Below are positions 22,096 to 37,000 of a DNA stretch of 64,000 nt, in pieces. A model generated the notes under the pieces. The model was not told the origin of the DNA, searched no databases, and saw only the letters and a program-made list of their open reading frames with translations. A program made the translations under genes and the position numbers. The stretch lies in assembly GCF_905404315.1 (NCBI RefSeq), contig NC_066287.1, positions 8,184,001-8,248,000 on the forward strand, in the 5' to 3' direction. This DNA comes from Leptidea sinapis (taxonomy: Eukaryota > Arthropoda > Insecta > Lepidoptera > Pieridae). How positions within the stretch are numbered: position 1 is the stretch's first letter; each line of letters opens with the position of its first letter.

Positions 22096-25000
22096 CTGGA
22101 AGTATAATAATCTTATGCGAGACACGCCTTTTACAGTCGCTTTACGAAATTTAAACGAACTTTCACATACGATTGACTTGTTTACTTGCTCACTGAACGA
22201 GTTTAAAATTAGGGTACATGTTCTAGTATTAGTAAATTTGTAGTATAGTAGGTATAGGTTGTTCGTAGTAGCTCTAAGATTTATGTTTATATTAATTTAA
22301 ATACTTAAATTTAAGTCAAGCTTCTATCGCAACAGGTCACTCTAAGGATATGGGCTTTATTGGAAGCATTCGTATGGTTTTCATTTGTGAGTTCGAGAGT
22401 GCTCTAACGCTCGCATTATATTATATTTTGTCATTACTACCGCAATACAGTAATAGAAAAGTACTCCGTAAGTAGTAATAGAGTACCCGAATCGACATAC
22501 GCCCACATACACACGATTTACACGGCCGCTAAGCAATCTTGGGGAGACAAAACTATTGAGTGCCTAATTCTAAATTACAAAAGTCCCCCGCAGAATTCCA
22601 TCTTTACTGGCGAATCAATTGCCCTGTCAGAGGCGGTGTCATATGTTGAATCACATAAGATCAACAAGGCTTTAATCTTGTCTGACTCATTAAGCTGCTA
22701 GTTGGACCTAACAAAAAATCCTTTCAAATCTTCAAACAACTTCACAATTAATTTAAGAACAAAGGCATCCCTGTATAGATGTCACATAATGGGAATAGAA
22801 GTTGCATTAGCTTGGATACCTAGTCATCTAGGGATAACTGGCAATGAAATTGCAGACTCGTGCGCTAAAGACGCGATTCAGTTTGGAACATTAATATTTA
22901 ATTACTGTTTTCCTCGAGATCTACGAATGCTTTATGGCAAATTACAAAACAAACTAAAGGTAAATTCTATGGTTATATCCAACCCTTTATCCCCTCTAAG
23001 CCCTGGTTCTTTCCTAAAAAAAAAAACAAAATAAACTTTTCACTTCTGTCATCATACGACTTCGCTTGGGATTTGTCTGTTCCCCAGTATTTTTGGCCAA
23101 GATCCGGGTAAGGGACCATTCTATATGTGAATGTGGCCTTGAGGAAGGTACTCTTGAACATATTTTTTTCTATTGCCCTAAATTGTCAATTCCTTTATAT
23201 CGTCGTATTAATGGTAAAACCGACTAAATGCCCAAGTTGTCAAAACGAGATAATACAATTTGAAAGTTGAATAAACAAAATCTCTAATAAAATAAATTAT
23301 AATTAAATTGCGCTAAAATTTATTTATAGAACAATTATTAATCATTTCAGATAAGTAAATGTTATGTGCCGCAATTCTATAATAATATCAGAAAACAGAA
23401 AAAATGTTTTAAAACCCCACCAGTTACTTGGTTTGACCTGTATAACCTTAAAACACGAATATTGAATGAAATAAAGCTACTCCCTACGTGTTATCGATTG
23501 GTAATATTGGCTTAGTATAATTATTTATTGGTTCAGATCGAGTTACATTTTTAATACAGGAATAAATCTAATTAATTATAAAAAAACACATATGTTAGTT
23601 TATTTTACCTGTATATAAATAGGAATAAGTGTATTAAGTCCAAGAGCAAGTACATCGACTTTAATATTTTCTTGAGTCTATTAATTATTATTCATGGGCT
23701 GTAATGTTTCTACTTATTAATTTTAGTTGTTACCTGACTACTCAAAAATAAAACAAAACGTATAAACCGTAAATTGTACAGCATTTGCGAAAACGTACAA
23801 TTAACAGCAAATAAAAACCAAAATTAAAAAAAGAGACATAACAAAACCAACATAATTAACGTTCTTATATTTGCGAAATTATAATATCCTTCTCATTGAA
23901 CATATTTTAATCTTACTTTTCATGGGTATATTCTTTTATTTTTTGCTGGTAATTGATTCCACAAAGTGGCTGTGCAATAGTCTAGAAGTTTCTTGCAAAA
24001 CGCTCGATTTTGGAATGCCAGCCGTCAACGTAATGCGGGTGGTATTTTTCATTTTTACGTAATGTCCGGTGGTGGGATTCGGCCGCTGGAATCAACCTGA
24101 ACAGCTACTTTGAGCACTCCCCGTTATAAATGCGATAGAAGATGCAGAGAGAACCCACATCCTTATGCAACGCCAAAAAACCAAACTGATCGGAGAAGAC
24201 TAGTCGAAGATTCGAGTCGCTCTTCGTTGTATGTGGTCAAATGCAAGAAGCTGGTACTGGCGAGCACCCGCCCAGAGGTGAGAACAGTAGTACTCCATGT
24301 GAGGCCGAATTTGCGTCTTATATAGTTGCAGGTGGTAGTAGAGTACCTACACAAAGCTTTTTAGAGGCCAGTTTGGCTTCTCTTCTAAGTGACCATGGGA
24401 CTGAACGTCGCTCGATATATCGACGCCAAGTATGCCGATACAGGCTGTGGCAGTTAGAGGAGTGATCTCGAATCGAGGAGAGACTTTTTAGCGGTGCACG
24501 TACAAACTTCTGTCGTTTTGGGATTGAATTAGACTAAATTTTGTCGGCCCCATTAGGAGACTGCAAAGCATAGCCTCGATTTCAGACGCAAGTTCCGGTT
24601 CCCATCGACGCTATCGCGGGATATGTTGGCACGGCCGGTAGAGTTAGAACTATTGTTTATTTTTTCTCGTATATACCTAGACTTAGCAATAGTGAAATCT
24701 TTATTATAAATTTTAGATAACCATCGTACATATTTATTGTTTGAACTCATCACTACAGTAACATTGTCGCTCCGCGTATAGGTCATACAATTTTTGCCTG
24801 TTTTTTTGTAATTCAACTGCAGCCCACTAGCTAAAAACTATTGCATCAGTTTTAAGGTCCATCACTAAGTTCATTCTAATATTACATATAGATAGCATTA
24901 TCTCAATTATTGTCGAGTAAAAGGTACTATTTCGGTTAGGTATGATTTAATTCCATATTCGAGTGATGCTAAGAAAGTTTCACTAAAGCGAAAAACAGTT

Positions 25001-28000
25001 AACTCCTGATCGTATTTTTTGCGTGTAGATCAACAAAATGGGTATCAAAGAAACTTTCAGCTTGAAAAAGAGATTTATTGGGATAATTTGTTTTATTCGT
25101 AGAAAAAACATTTAAAACGATGATATGTTGTAATAATTGTTTTTAGGTCTTAACTTTTATGAAAATATTATATTTTAGTGTTTTTTACCATTCACTATCT
25201 TTGTAACGCTGCATAATACTGCAAAGTGGGTTTTACCATTAGATAGTTCTCATTTTTTTAAGAAAAAGTGTATTTTAACTCATTTTTCCAAAAATCGGTA
25301 CTTAGACGGTTTTACCATTAATACGACGATATGACCTTCTACCGAAGGATATCCCTCGCCCCATCAACATTCCTTTTCTTCTTACTTTATGCCATTCCCC
25401 TTTCATACAGATTCTTTACAAATTTATCTCCCGCAATAATATTAAATTGTAATTTCTATCCTCCATACTTTCTACGCTTCTATTAGGCACATATTACCAC
25501 TTACATTCACACATTTCTCCCTTAAACTTAGAATAATACTAACAAGGAAGTTAATATTGTTGTGTTATGGGTGTTTATTACTAACCGTACTAACTCTTGT
25601 TGCCTATTCTTCAGTTCACAAAAAAACCACAGCTATATCAACCGATCATTTCCTTTTAAATCAGCTCTTTATATACTTCAATCAGCTAAATTAAAATAAA
25701 AAATCTCTCCACCTTGACGTTGGCCGAATCGTCGACATTCAGTCGACGGAGCCAGTTATTAAAAAAAAAATCCCCTAGCTCTCCGCCCAGATGAAAGTAT
25801 AAATTTCAAGGATACCGCTGTGTTACGATACTATTCTATTACTTGTATTCTGTTATTTGGTTCCGGTTTGGGGCACACGATGCCACTTAACATATGGCAA
25901 TCTGCTGGATCCGCTACTAATTCATATGAAATAAATACGTTTCTGATTCAAAGATGGACGGCACTTTTCGAACGGACAGGAAAAGCTAAATAAGATATAA
26001 AAAAATGGTCAGTCGTCATAAAGAGTGTTACCAAAACATGTAAGTAATCACGTAATAGATACACGTAAATAAAAAAGAATAGACGAAAATATATCGCGAA
26101 TTTTTTAATCTTTACGTCAGCTGATATGATGTAAGTCGCTCTAAGTCAGGCAGATTTTATGAATAATAAATAATACACAACAATAATTGTAACGGAACCA
26201 ATTTGAAAATAATTAATTGCATTAAAAACTTACACAAGTTATGATAGGCATAATCTGCCACTGAGTCTGAAGTCGAGTAGAGCATGCGTTTTCCTCTGTT
26301 GCGATGTTCATGTCGGATATGAAGTCGGGGCTGCGGTACAGGTAGAGTATCGCCACGAGCTCCAACAAGCAGATGAGAGGCATTGTGACACCCGTCATTA
26401 TTGCGTCCACACTCTCCAGTAAAGCTATGCCACCCTACAATATAATAGTAATATATTTGAAACTTGTGTTGATATGAGTGCCTTCCCCAACCTGATAAAA
26501 CTTAGTAGAATTATACCACTATTTAAGTCAGGGGCTACCGAGGATACCAACAACTATCGACCTATAGCAATTCTACCAGTGCTTAGTAAAATTTTTTAAA
26601 AACGAATACTAAATCAATTGCTTTCACACTTTACGGTAAATAGTCTACTACACCCCAAGGAATTTGGTTTTATCAGATGAAAGGCAATCATAGTTACTGG
26701 AATTGCACTTGTTAAACATGTGTTTGACTCTTGCGAGAACTCCCAAGATGGAAGACCTATTTTCTGTGACCGTTGGCTTTGGATTGTGTGGATTTTAGTA
26801 GTACCCTTTTATTTAAGTATTTTGGTCTTGCGACAATTCATTCAAAATTAATGACTTCTTACTTAAATAGTCGTATACAGTTTGTAGACATTTGCGGTAT
26901 ACAATCAAAAGGCTCCTATGTAGTAGGGATAGGCGTGCCACAGGGCTCGATCCTTGGCCCGTTTCTCTACTTAGTCTACATATCTTTTATTTATGGAAGA
27001 GAAACTCGCGGATTTGAATTTGCTGATGACACGTCACTTTTATTCAAAATAAAACGGAAAGGCAATACGGTCAAAGGCGATACTATGTTAAAAGTATACA
27101 TTTAGTTCACAAATAATAACCTATTGTTTAATAGTAAAAAAAACAAGAGGTTACGGTAATTCAAAAACTCTTGAATTTGTAGATTCGTCAGTTTTACTTG
27201 GCATTAGCATAAAAAGTAAATTACATTGGGGTTCAAATATCTTATATATATAGTAACTTCGTAAATAGACTGAGTTCTGCAGCTTTTGCCGTTAAAAAGA
27301 TCAGACAGTTGATCTGTATACAGCTAGTTTGGTCCATTTTTTTACTTCATTATATCATATGGTCTGTTATTGTGGGGAAATGCTGCCGATATTCATAGTA
27401 TTATTGTGCTCCAAAAATTTTTGCTGGCTCTACTAATGATCTCATATTAAGTTAATAAACTACGTTTAAAAATAACGAAATAAACTTACCGTCGTGGTGT
27501 ACACTAAGCTAAGACCAAAACAGCTCAACACTGTTCCAGCAACAACTATTTGTTCTGCAAAACTGAACACATATTTATTTTCAAATATATAATAAACATT
27601 AATTTTACTGAACACCATAATTAATTAAAACTTACACTAGTTTTACGTTGTACTCGAATATCGTATGTAAGGCTGTTTTCAAACATGTATAGGCAACGAT
27701 CATGTATGACATAGACAAACCGCCAAATATCAATGCTGACCTGAAACAATGAAATGGATTCAATTTTGAATTCTGTTGTTTGTTTAAAAATCTTATCATT
27801 TGTCCATTTATTACAGTGCATAAAATTTATGTTTTTTTTGTTGTATTTTAATTCCTATCAATATATTATTCAAATTCAAAATAGGATGTGACATCACTTA
27901 TTGAAAGTCAAAAACTACCACCTATTCCAAAAAGAATGCCTCAGATCTGAGAAGGATGGGCGCAACAAACTCAGCGGGCTTTTTTTTTTCATCACAAAAT

Positions 28001-31000
28001 ATGTTTGCAAAGTATTATTGTACAATTAAACTTATTATTTAATAGCCTGAGGGCGGTCGCTCCATTCCGAATCTGTGGCATCAAAGGTATCATATACTTA
28101 TCTATCATATTATAAAGATATTAAGTCTATCCCTTCAAGCATACTAAATATTTATATATTGATAAATGAAACATAATTGCAACAATATTGGTACCTTTCA
28201 GATAAGAGCATGCTCCCAACTTTAAGGCCGGCAACGCACCTCTTGACCTCTGATTTTACGGATCTCCATTGGGGGGTTGCCTCAAGACTTCATCTTCTCT
28301 TCTCTCCCTCAGACTTCCCATCGTGAGCCTCTTGCCTGTTTGCCCCCTCTTATATAAAAAACGTATCTCACAGCGGCTATAATGAGAGATATCTACCTAA
28401 GACCTACGTACATATATTTACTCACAGAAAATGGGAATAGTTTCCTACCAGCATACATTTCGAATACATTGGTATCATCCAAAGTGTGCCTGGAAAGAGA
28501 TTTAATTATGTATTATTAAAAAAAAAGTTATAAGATATGACGCACCGCCATTTACAGTAGGTACATGTGGTACGCATGTGTGGTAACAAAAGTACCTACT
28601 AAATGTATAAAAATTTAGCAATTAGCAAAATCGTGCTGAGACATGAGAATGTTACCACCAGAAACAAACATAAACTTATTATGTCTACTACTCGGATAAA
28701 TCGAGTTAGTACGTAGACTTACTAAATCGATTTATCCTTACAATAGATTGTGGGGCGATGTGTATGCTTTTACAACAAGATCCCAGAAAATGTTCAAAAC
28801 ACGTTTGTGTCGGTTAAAAGGTTACTATGGCATAAATGACTTTCCTAATGATACCACAGACTGGGAATGGAGCGACCGCCCTTAGGCTATTAAATAATAC
28901 AGTTTATTGTACGATATTAATAATATACAATTTAAATTGTAACGATATTTTTATGAAAAAAAAAAGTCCGATGAGTTTCTTGCGCCCGTTCTGCTCAGGT
29001 CCGAGGCATACTTTTTCGAATGGGTGGTAGTTTTTTACTTTCAATAAGTGTTTGCATATCCTATTTTAAATAAAAATATTTGAATTTCAAACACGTCCAA
29101 CTTATTGCGTGTACGTAAGTACGAGTACGAGTAATAATAGTAGTAATACGAGTACCGGTACGCAAGCGAGTGAGCCGGTACTTACGACCGGAGACGGCGC
29201 GGGAAGGAGAGGGGCGCCGCTCTCTTTCATACCGCTCCCCATTATTGCTCTGTCTAGTAGCCGAATTGATTTATTAATAGGATTTCTTACAAACAAGCGT
29301 CCTAAATTACTTCCTAATGCCTTTGGGAATTTATTAATTCAACTTTTTATCGAAATGGAAGGATTTCCAGTTTCCAACGCCCGTTCTTCTCAGGCAGTTG
29401 TTTTCGATTCGGCGCTAGAGTTCGACGTTCGTGAGTGATTTTAATAACCTATTTTCAATAAAACCATTTTTAATTACAAACGCGCATACGGGTCACCTCA
29501 TGGTATGTGATCACCACAGCTCACATCTCTTACACCAGAGGAATCACAAGAGCGTTTCCGACCTTATAAAGCGTCGAACATATGAGTTCGAAAACCGAAA
29601 AATCACCTTGGTAGGTGGCGGGCGAGGATCGAACCGGGAAATTTGAAATTGAATTTACAAATCATTCAATTTTGAACATTTCAAGGATTTTGCGTTTTGG
29701 CCCAAGAAGAGAAAAGTACTCTTAGGCTGAGATCTATAGAGCGTACTTACGACTTTGGTGAGATTTACTCACGTACAACTTAGATGAGTATAAGCTTACA
29801 TTATACATACATACCTTTGATTACAATTTAATAATCACTTCACATCTAAAATTAAAATGCTGAGCTTAAGCTATGATAGAAATGTCTGAGCCAAGTCGAA
29901 GTTAGCTCTATAGATTCTCGCCTAAATGATTGCTTGACGAAAATGTGTCTTACTCTCGTACATGTTGTAGACAGCTTTGGTGTTGGGCTGTATGTAGTCG
30001 ACGAGGGCACACACAGCCGCGCCGGACGAATGTAGACCAGTCAATACCACTAGCAATCCGCTGTGCCACACGTTCTCACCATTCAGCGCCGGGTCTATGT
30101 GACCAGATGCTGTACACCAAACAAGAAACACGTACATTTTATGGACTTATCTTACCCATCTTCCAACAAACACTTTTCACTTTTTATATTAGTTTGAATT
30201 TTGGCCGTTTTGATTTCGAATATTTGTTTGACAGAATATTATGAAAAAATTATTTCAAACTTTAGTAAATGATTTATTTAATTAATTTATGTATATTATA
30301 GACATTTTTATTTGTACCATCTGTGCAACGCTGCCAACAGGCAGCACTGGCAAGGTTGCCATGCGGTGTTGGAGGTTCGGGTATTCAAATGATTTTAAGT
30401 CTGACTGCGATAATAAGATCCTTTATCACGCTATGCTACTACATATATACTAGTTCGAGATATGAGTGTGTGCATATGTGTATAAAGGTAATACACACAC
30501 TACACTATCTTTCTTTCTTCTGCACTTTATGTGTCATCTTCCAACGATTGCCAGGTTGGATAATGGGAATACTATTTTTGTTCCCAACTACCAAACAGTC
30601 GTTGTTGTACAATGGCTGGCAAAATATACATGAGTAGGAATTATTAATTTAAAAGAGAATAATAAAGAACGTGACATTAAATACGATACAATGTCATTTT
30701 ACGACACGTTACAGTCTTACGGCCGTTCCCAATATACTATCTACAGATAGAGATATGTTACTACCTTCTACTGTCAGTAATTAGCTGTCAATAATCTGAA
30801 TCTGTACCAATATACCCGATAAGTTATTCTTATCGCCTTATATTGGGACGCGTGAATTGCAATTTCCATACAAACTTCTATCGCTGGTAAGCTATACGTC
30901 GTCCCATTGACAGACAGCGTGTACGGATAAGGTGAGTTTCCGTCGATAAGTTTATTGGGACAGAAAATTCAACGATAGTTACGATTTTTATCTCAAGTTA

Positions 31001-34000
31001 GAGATAGACTGAATATTGGGAACGGCCGTTAGTCACTTATTACGTTATGAGAGCTTTAGTGACCTCTGTCCACAGACTTAGAAGATACTAGCGTATAGAT
31101 GACCTGACAGTAAGATAATGATAAGTGACACATTTTCAGTTGTTAATGTGTGCGGTAGCTAGCGGCTTAGGGACTACGCGCACTTATTCAGCTCCATTCG
31201 CGTTTCGCTGAACGATTTTGGTCACACTTATACAGCTCTGCTTCTATCAGCCGCGTACGGAACTTTAAATCACGTCTGCACTCTTAAATCTTTGCGTGCA
31301 TATGATAATGTCAAATCAATGCCGGAACAATACAGGTCGCAACTTGTCGACAAGGAGTCGCGAACCATCCCTGTAAGGAGCTGTTCCGCCGCATTCGACG
31401 ACGAACAGCGCTGTAAGCGGCGGAACAGCGCCGAACGCTCTCTATAGCATTCGCATAATAAAAACACATTTATCCTCATTTTATGCTGGTTTGCCGCGAA
31501 AGCAGAATGGACGCGGAAAGCTGAATCGACGCGTACACGTCTCCATACAAAATTGTTGTTTTCTATGGACAAAAGCTGAAAAGAGCTGATAGCTGAGCTG
31601 AAAGTTCGCGTAGTGCCTTAATATTCAAAATACGCAAATGTCAGGTCAAATCGGTTGCAGTAACAATAAGCTCGCTTACTTTTTCTTACCCCTCTCTCAC
31701 TCTCTGTCTATACGCAAGTATATCGTAAGTTTGTGGCTCTGTCAGTGTCTGAGTCAATTCAAGTGTATGACTTGGACGAATTATCGAATTAAATTCGTCC
31801 AAAGTGTATATCCATATATTATATCAAAGCGTTCCATAAACCTCTTTCCACTTTAAAGTTAAGTATTATCTTGTCAGGTACAAGATCTTTATAATTAAAT
31901 GTAAAATACATTACCTACTTGAATGAACGTTACTTTTTGTCTAGTTGATATTAATTTAATAATTGATACCTGTACGAGTAGGAGTGTTTTTTTGGCCAGT
32001 TAGAAACATTGGTAATGAAATCTTTTTTTGAATTTCAATTTTAGAACTCTTTGGTAACCTAATTTAGTATATTGCATTCATTTGTCATTTGTTTTTGTGA
32101 CTTGGCGGCAAATCTAATACTCTTGTTACACGTCAAAATGAACCAAACGCGAGAAAATTTTCGGTCAATGATTTATTATGACTTTCGTTGTGGGCTTACT
32201 CAACAACAAAGCTATGATAGGCTGCGATTAGTTAATAATAGGATAAGTTGAATTTTTAATGAAGCCCCATCACGTGCCACTATTTACAATTGGTTTAACG
32301 AGTTAAAGCGTGGACGTAGAAATCTCAATGATGATCCGCGTGAGGAACGTCCTTTAACAGCGACTACTGAAGATAACATCAGTGCTGTGCGACGCATGAT
32401 AGAGGAAGATAAGAGAGTGACCTGTCAGCAGATATCAAAAAATATTGCACGAACTTTTAGGCGCCAGGAAGCCTTGTACCAGATGGATTCCCCATACTTT
32501 AACCGACGACCAGAAACACCTTCGCATGGACTGGTGTCGCCAAATGTTAGATAAGTTCAACGGCGGTGACTCAAATGCTGTATTTGACATGAAAGCTGGA
32601 TATATTGCTACGAACCCGAAACCAAAAGACAATCAGACCAGTGGGTGTTTCCTTTCGAGGATCAGCCAACTAAGGTAAAGAAAGGAAGAAGTCAAGGTAA
32701 AAAGATGATTGCCTCATTCTTTGTTCGGAAAGGTCATTTCGCGAAAGTTGTGCTAGAAGATGGAAGGACAGTAACTGCAGACTGGTATGTGCCCTGAAGA
32801 TGCGGTGAAAGCGTACGAAAATGTCATACAAGAGACCCCTAAGAAAGAATGGGCCCACTGTTTTTCTCAGTGGTTCCATCGAATGCAACGATGTGTAAAG
32901 AGGAATGAGATTACTTCGAAAAACAACAAAAGTATTGGCAACCTTCTACACTAAGCCGTTTTTCATTTTCTAAACATTTTCAGTGTTACCTAGGTACTAA
33001 TGATAAATGCATCTTGCATCATGCATTTTAAGATTCTAGCATCGTTAGTTTACTTAGTTATATATTTAATATCTGTAGTAGATATTTTCTTACCAAGATT
33101 TACGATCGATGCGTCACACGGACGGTTGGTTCAGTTGGTAAGAGCGATTATTATCTATTTAAGTATGGCCTGAAATTTCTAATACCGTAATGATTTAGTC
33201 CTTTTCCATGAATTAATTCAGTGCCAGTGCTTGCTGAATGCACGAAAAGAGCGACTTCCAGCGCATCCGCAATACCCTGTCAACATTTTAACAAATATAT
33301 ATCAGACAATCCATTTTTGTTTAAGATATACATATTATGAAGTCAAAAACCGCATTGGTAGGTGGCGGACGAGGATCGAACCAGTGGCTCCGTGGTGAGA
33401 GTCAATTTAGAGAGATTTTTCTCAGCCGTTACTTATGTAAAACATAGCTGAGTGTGAGCTTAGTATGATGTTTACTTCGTTTTTATACTCATTTGATAAC
33501 TGTAATTATGCTGTCTTAGCATAAGCTCAGCTTAATTTCATCTATCAAATGACTATAAAAACGAAATCAAAGATCATGCTGATCTTTCTCTCAGCTAAGT
33601 TTTACATAAGTAAAGTCTAAGTACGTGTTATATCTTAGGCTAAGATCGAAATACTTAAAACTATCTTATTTAGGTACGTCTCATTACCAGGTAATATAAC
33701 CAACAGACAACGTTATCAAACAGAAATTTTCCAGTAAGAGACTTCTTAGAACATGACAAGGTGTGTAAGCATATTTCGTTTCTGTTTACAGGGTGCCGTA
33801 GCTAGTAAAATTACTGTACTACTAAGATAACAACTTATGTCTTAAGTTGAATAGCGCAATTTATGACCTGAGTGCCATAGTAAATTCTACAATTTAAGGT
33901 CTTTCATGAATCCTAACCGCAATTCATTGTGCAGGGCGTATCAATTACTATTAGATGAAAGTTTTTGTCAGCTTTTCACACTATCTTATCGGATCAATAC

Positions 34001-37000
34001 GAAATTCGAGAAAACCTCTCCCTATCTCTCTCTTCTAGAAAGGGTCAAAGTTAGCCCGTTTCACGATGTTTTTTCCATAAAAATGACGCCTAGTTATAAA
34101 ACTTTAAACAATATCAGTGAAGGAACATTCATATTAATAGTTGGTAACCTAAAATCTTAGGGCATTTATACGTCTGGATAAACTGTGACAGCTGTGAAAT
34201 TGTCAAAAAATTGAGGTTGACAGTTAACCTCTATTTAGAGCAATGTACGCACACAAACAAAAAGTGACATAAAAATCGCGAGTGTAAGACGCAACTTGTC
34301 ACGCACACTAAAGAAATAAACCTGGCCTGTTTTCTTCGGTTGTCTAGCAGCAAGAGGCTGTATCAAGACGTATAAATTATCTAAGCCAAAAACTTACCCA
34401 TACTATCTCCTTGACTCCGATCCGATATACTTTACGAATATCTTTAGATAATGTACAAAACTTCAATACAGAGATGATAAGCAGGAGTATTGACCAAAGC
34501 CAGGGTATTATTACTAGCCAAGAGTACATATTATTCCATATAAGCTGAAATAAATATTTTTCATTATGAAAATTTATTGAATTAGGCGTTACTTTGCGGA
34601 AATCCATAATTATACAAATTATTTAAGTTTTCTTTAGTGTTAATTAGCACCAAAGAAAACTTAAATCATTTGTATTGTTCATTATTATTAAATACAATAC
34701 AATTATCCTCTGTTATATATTATGTGTTTTCAATCTTCTTCTACATGATAAAACCGCTTCAACATTGCGCCCTCAACTTATAATTTTCTTTGATTAACGC
34801 GAGAGTTTTTGTATTTATTATTTTATTTTATTTATTACTATTTGGGAGACTTACAATTATAACTTATGAAATAATTAAAACTAATGAAGGCTACTTAAAA
34901 GTTTCCACATTTATGTATGTGGATATTATTTAATTTTACGCTTTAAAACTACACTGGCCTTCAAAAGTAAGTATCACACTTTTAAAATTGGGATAACGTT
35001 TTAAGTTCACAAGATATAGTTTCGAAATAAAAAGGACTCCAAAGAGAATTTAATTTTGTACATAAAAACTTTATAGTCGGTAACCTCCTTTTAAGAATTG
35101 GCTGAAAAAAAACTTCAAAAACAAAACCATTCCTTTTTCAAAGTGGACGTTTCCGAATTACAATTTTACCATTCACATTTTTCTTTCTGTTTTAAATTTT
35201 TTTCAAGATCGATGGGTCTTGTTTTAAAAATTTGTGCTAAAAAGCACATAACATTTATTTATCATGCCTCTTTTAGTTGAAGAATGTGCTAGGATCATGG
35301 CTTTTCTGGAACTAGGCATCAGTATGCGTCGCACTGCAAAAATGGTGGGTGTGACGGTACAAACGGTCCAGAAGATACAGCGAAGGTACGAAGAGACTGG
35401 ACAGCATCTGAGGAGACCTTGTAATGGCAGACCCAGGTGTACCAGTGCCCGAGAAGATCGTTATATTATTTCCACTGTGTTAAGAAATCGCCACCAAAAT
35501 GCAGTTGAAGTCCAGCAACAGCTACTTCAACCCGGTGGAGGCAGTGTACATGTATGGGCTGGCATATCTTCAGAAGGTCGCACAGAGCTAGTAGCCATAG
35601 AAAATGGCACCCTCATTGGGCAAAGATATGCTCAAGAGATTCTCAATGAGTATGCAGGGCCGTATTTAGCAAATATGGGTGATGGATCGATGCTGATGCA
35701 TGATAATGCCCGGCCACACACGGCTCATATCGTACAAGAGTATATTCAGGAGGTCGGTATCAGCGTGATGGCTTGGCCATCAAGAAGTCCTGATCTCAAT
35801 CCAATTGAACACGCCTGGGATGAGCTTGGGAGACTAGTCAGAAATCGCAGACCATCACCTACTACCCTCAGGGCACTAAAGCAGGCCCTGGTATAAGAAT
35901 GGGAGAATATTCCCCAACATCGGCTCCGAAACCTAGTGTTCAGTATGCCAAACCAGCTCGAAGCTGTAATCAGAGCTCGAGGAGGCAATACCAGTTATTA
36001 AAAATTAAATAACATGTAATACATTTTAGTTGAAGTTTTTTTACACTAAACTAAAAATGTCTATTTTCATTGTTTTATCTTTTTTAAGTTAAAAATATTA
36101 CTAATGTATAATTTTAGTTTCTAAGAATTAAAGCCTATAAAATTTGCAACAAAACGTTGTTAATCTTAAATCTCTACCTTCTATAGTTAAGAAAAAAAAT
36201 AATTTGAAAAGTGTGATACTTACTTTTGCAGGCCAGTGTATATTAATACAATTATTTAAATTGGAAGAACTTATTAGTTAAGGTTATTTTTAATTTAGTA
36301 CTAGATATAGAAAATAAATCTAGATCTACGTCATTTGATAAGTCGTTATAACTCCTGCAGGATCTAGTAATGAAGCTATTTGCACGATAGTTACACCTCG
36401 CAATGGGAGTATGTAAAAGGCTAGGGTTACGAACCTAATGTAAAAACACAGTTACACATGTAATTGTGTTTTTACATGAGGTTTTGTGTAAAAGTAACAT
36501 TTTTATTACCATTTTAGTTAACCTCACGTTTCGTAACCTCTTCAGAGCTCGTTTTTAGGGGGACTTTCCGCCGTCAACTTATAATTTTCTTTGATTAACG
36601 CGAGTGTTGCACATGTAACTGTATAAATTGTAACTGTGTTTTAACATTAGTTTTTGTGTAAAAGTTACATTTTTATTATCATTTTAGTTAACCTCACGTT
36701 TTGTAACCTCTTCAGAGCACGTTTTCAAGGGGACTTTCCGTCCACAACTTATAATTTTCTTTGATTAACGTGAGTGTTACACATGTAACTGTATAGATTG
36801 TAACTGTGTGTTTACATTAGTTTTTGTGTAAAAGTTACAATTTTATTATTATTTTAGTTAACTTGACGTGTCGCAATCTCTTCAGAGCACGTTTTCAGGG
36901 GGACTGCGGATGCCAGGAGTCCAGATAGTATTTGTCATACTTGATAGCAGTTTAGTACCATTTGTTGCCTCGGAGGTAGTATTTGCAGTAGACGAATGTT

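Noticed and set aside
24110..24465. Plus-strand open frames of 71 and 74 codons
   Set aside because: Antisense shadows of the minus-strand LINE reverse-transcriptase fragment.
29109..29438. 109-codon plus-strand open frame
   Set aside because: No recognisable domain. I checked it as a source for a missing SLC6 TM7 exon on the minus strand, but found no hydrophobic segment with usable splice sites.
33119..33146. Possible tRNA gene
   Set aside because: Only an A-box-like head; no B box at tRNA spacing and no cloverleaf, so at most a SINE fragment.
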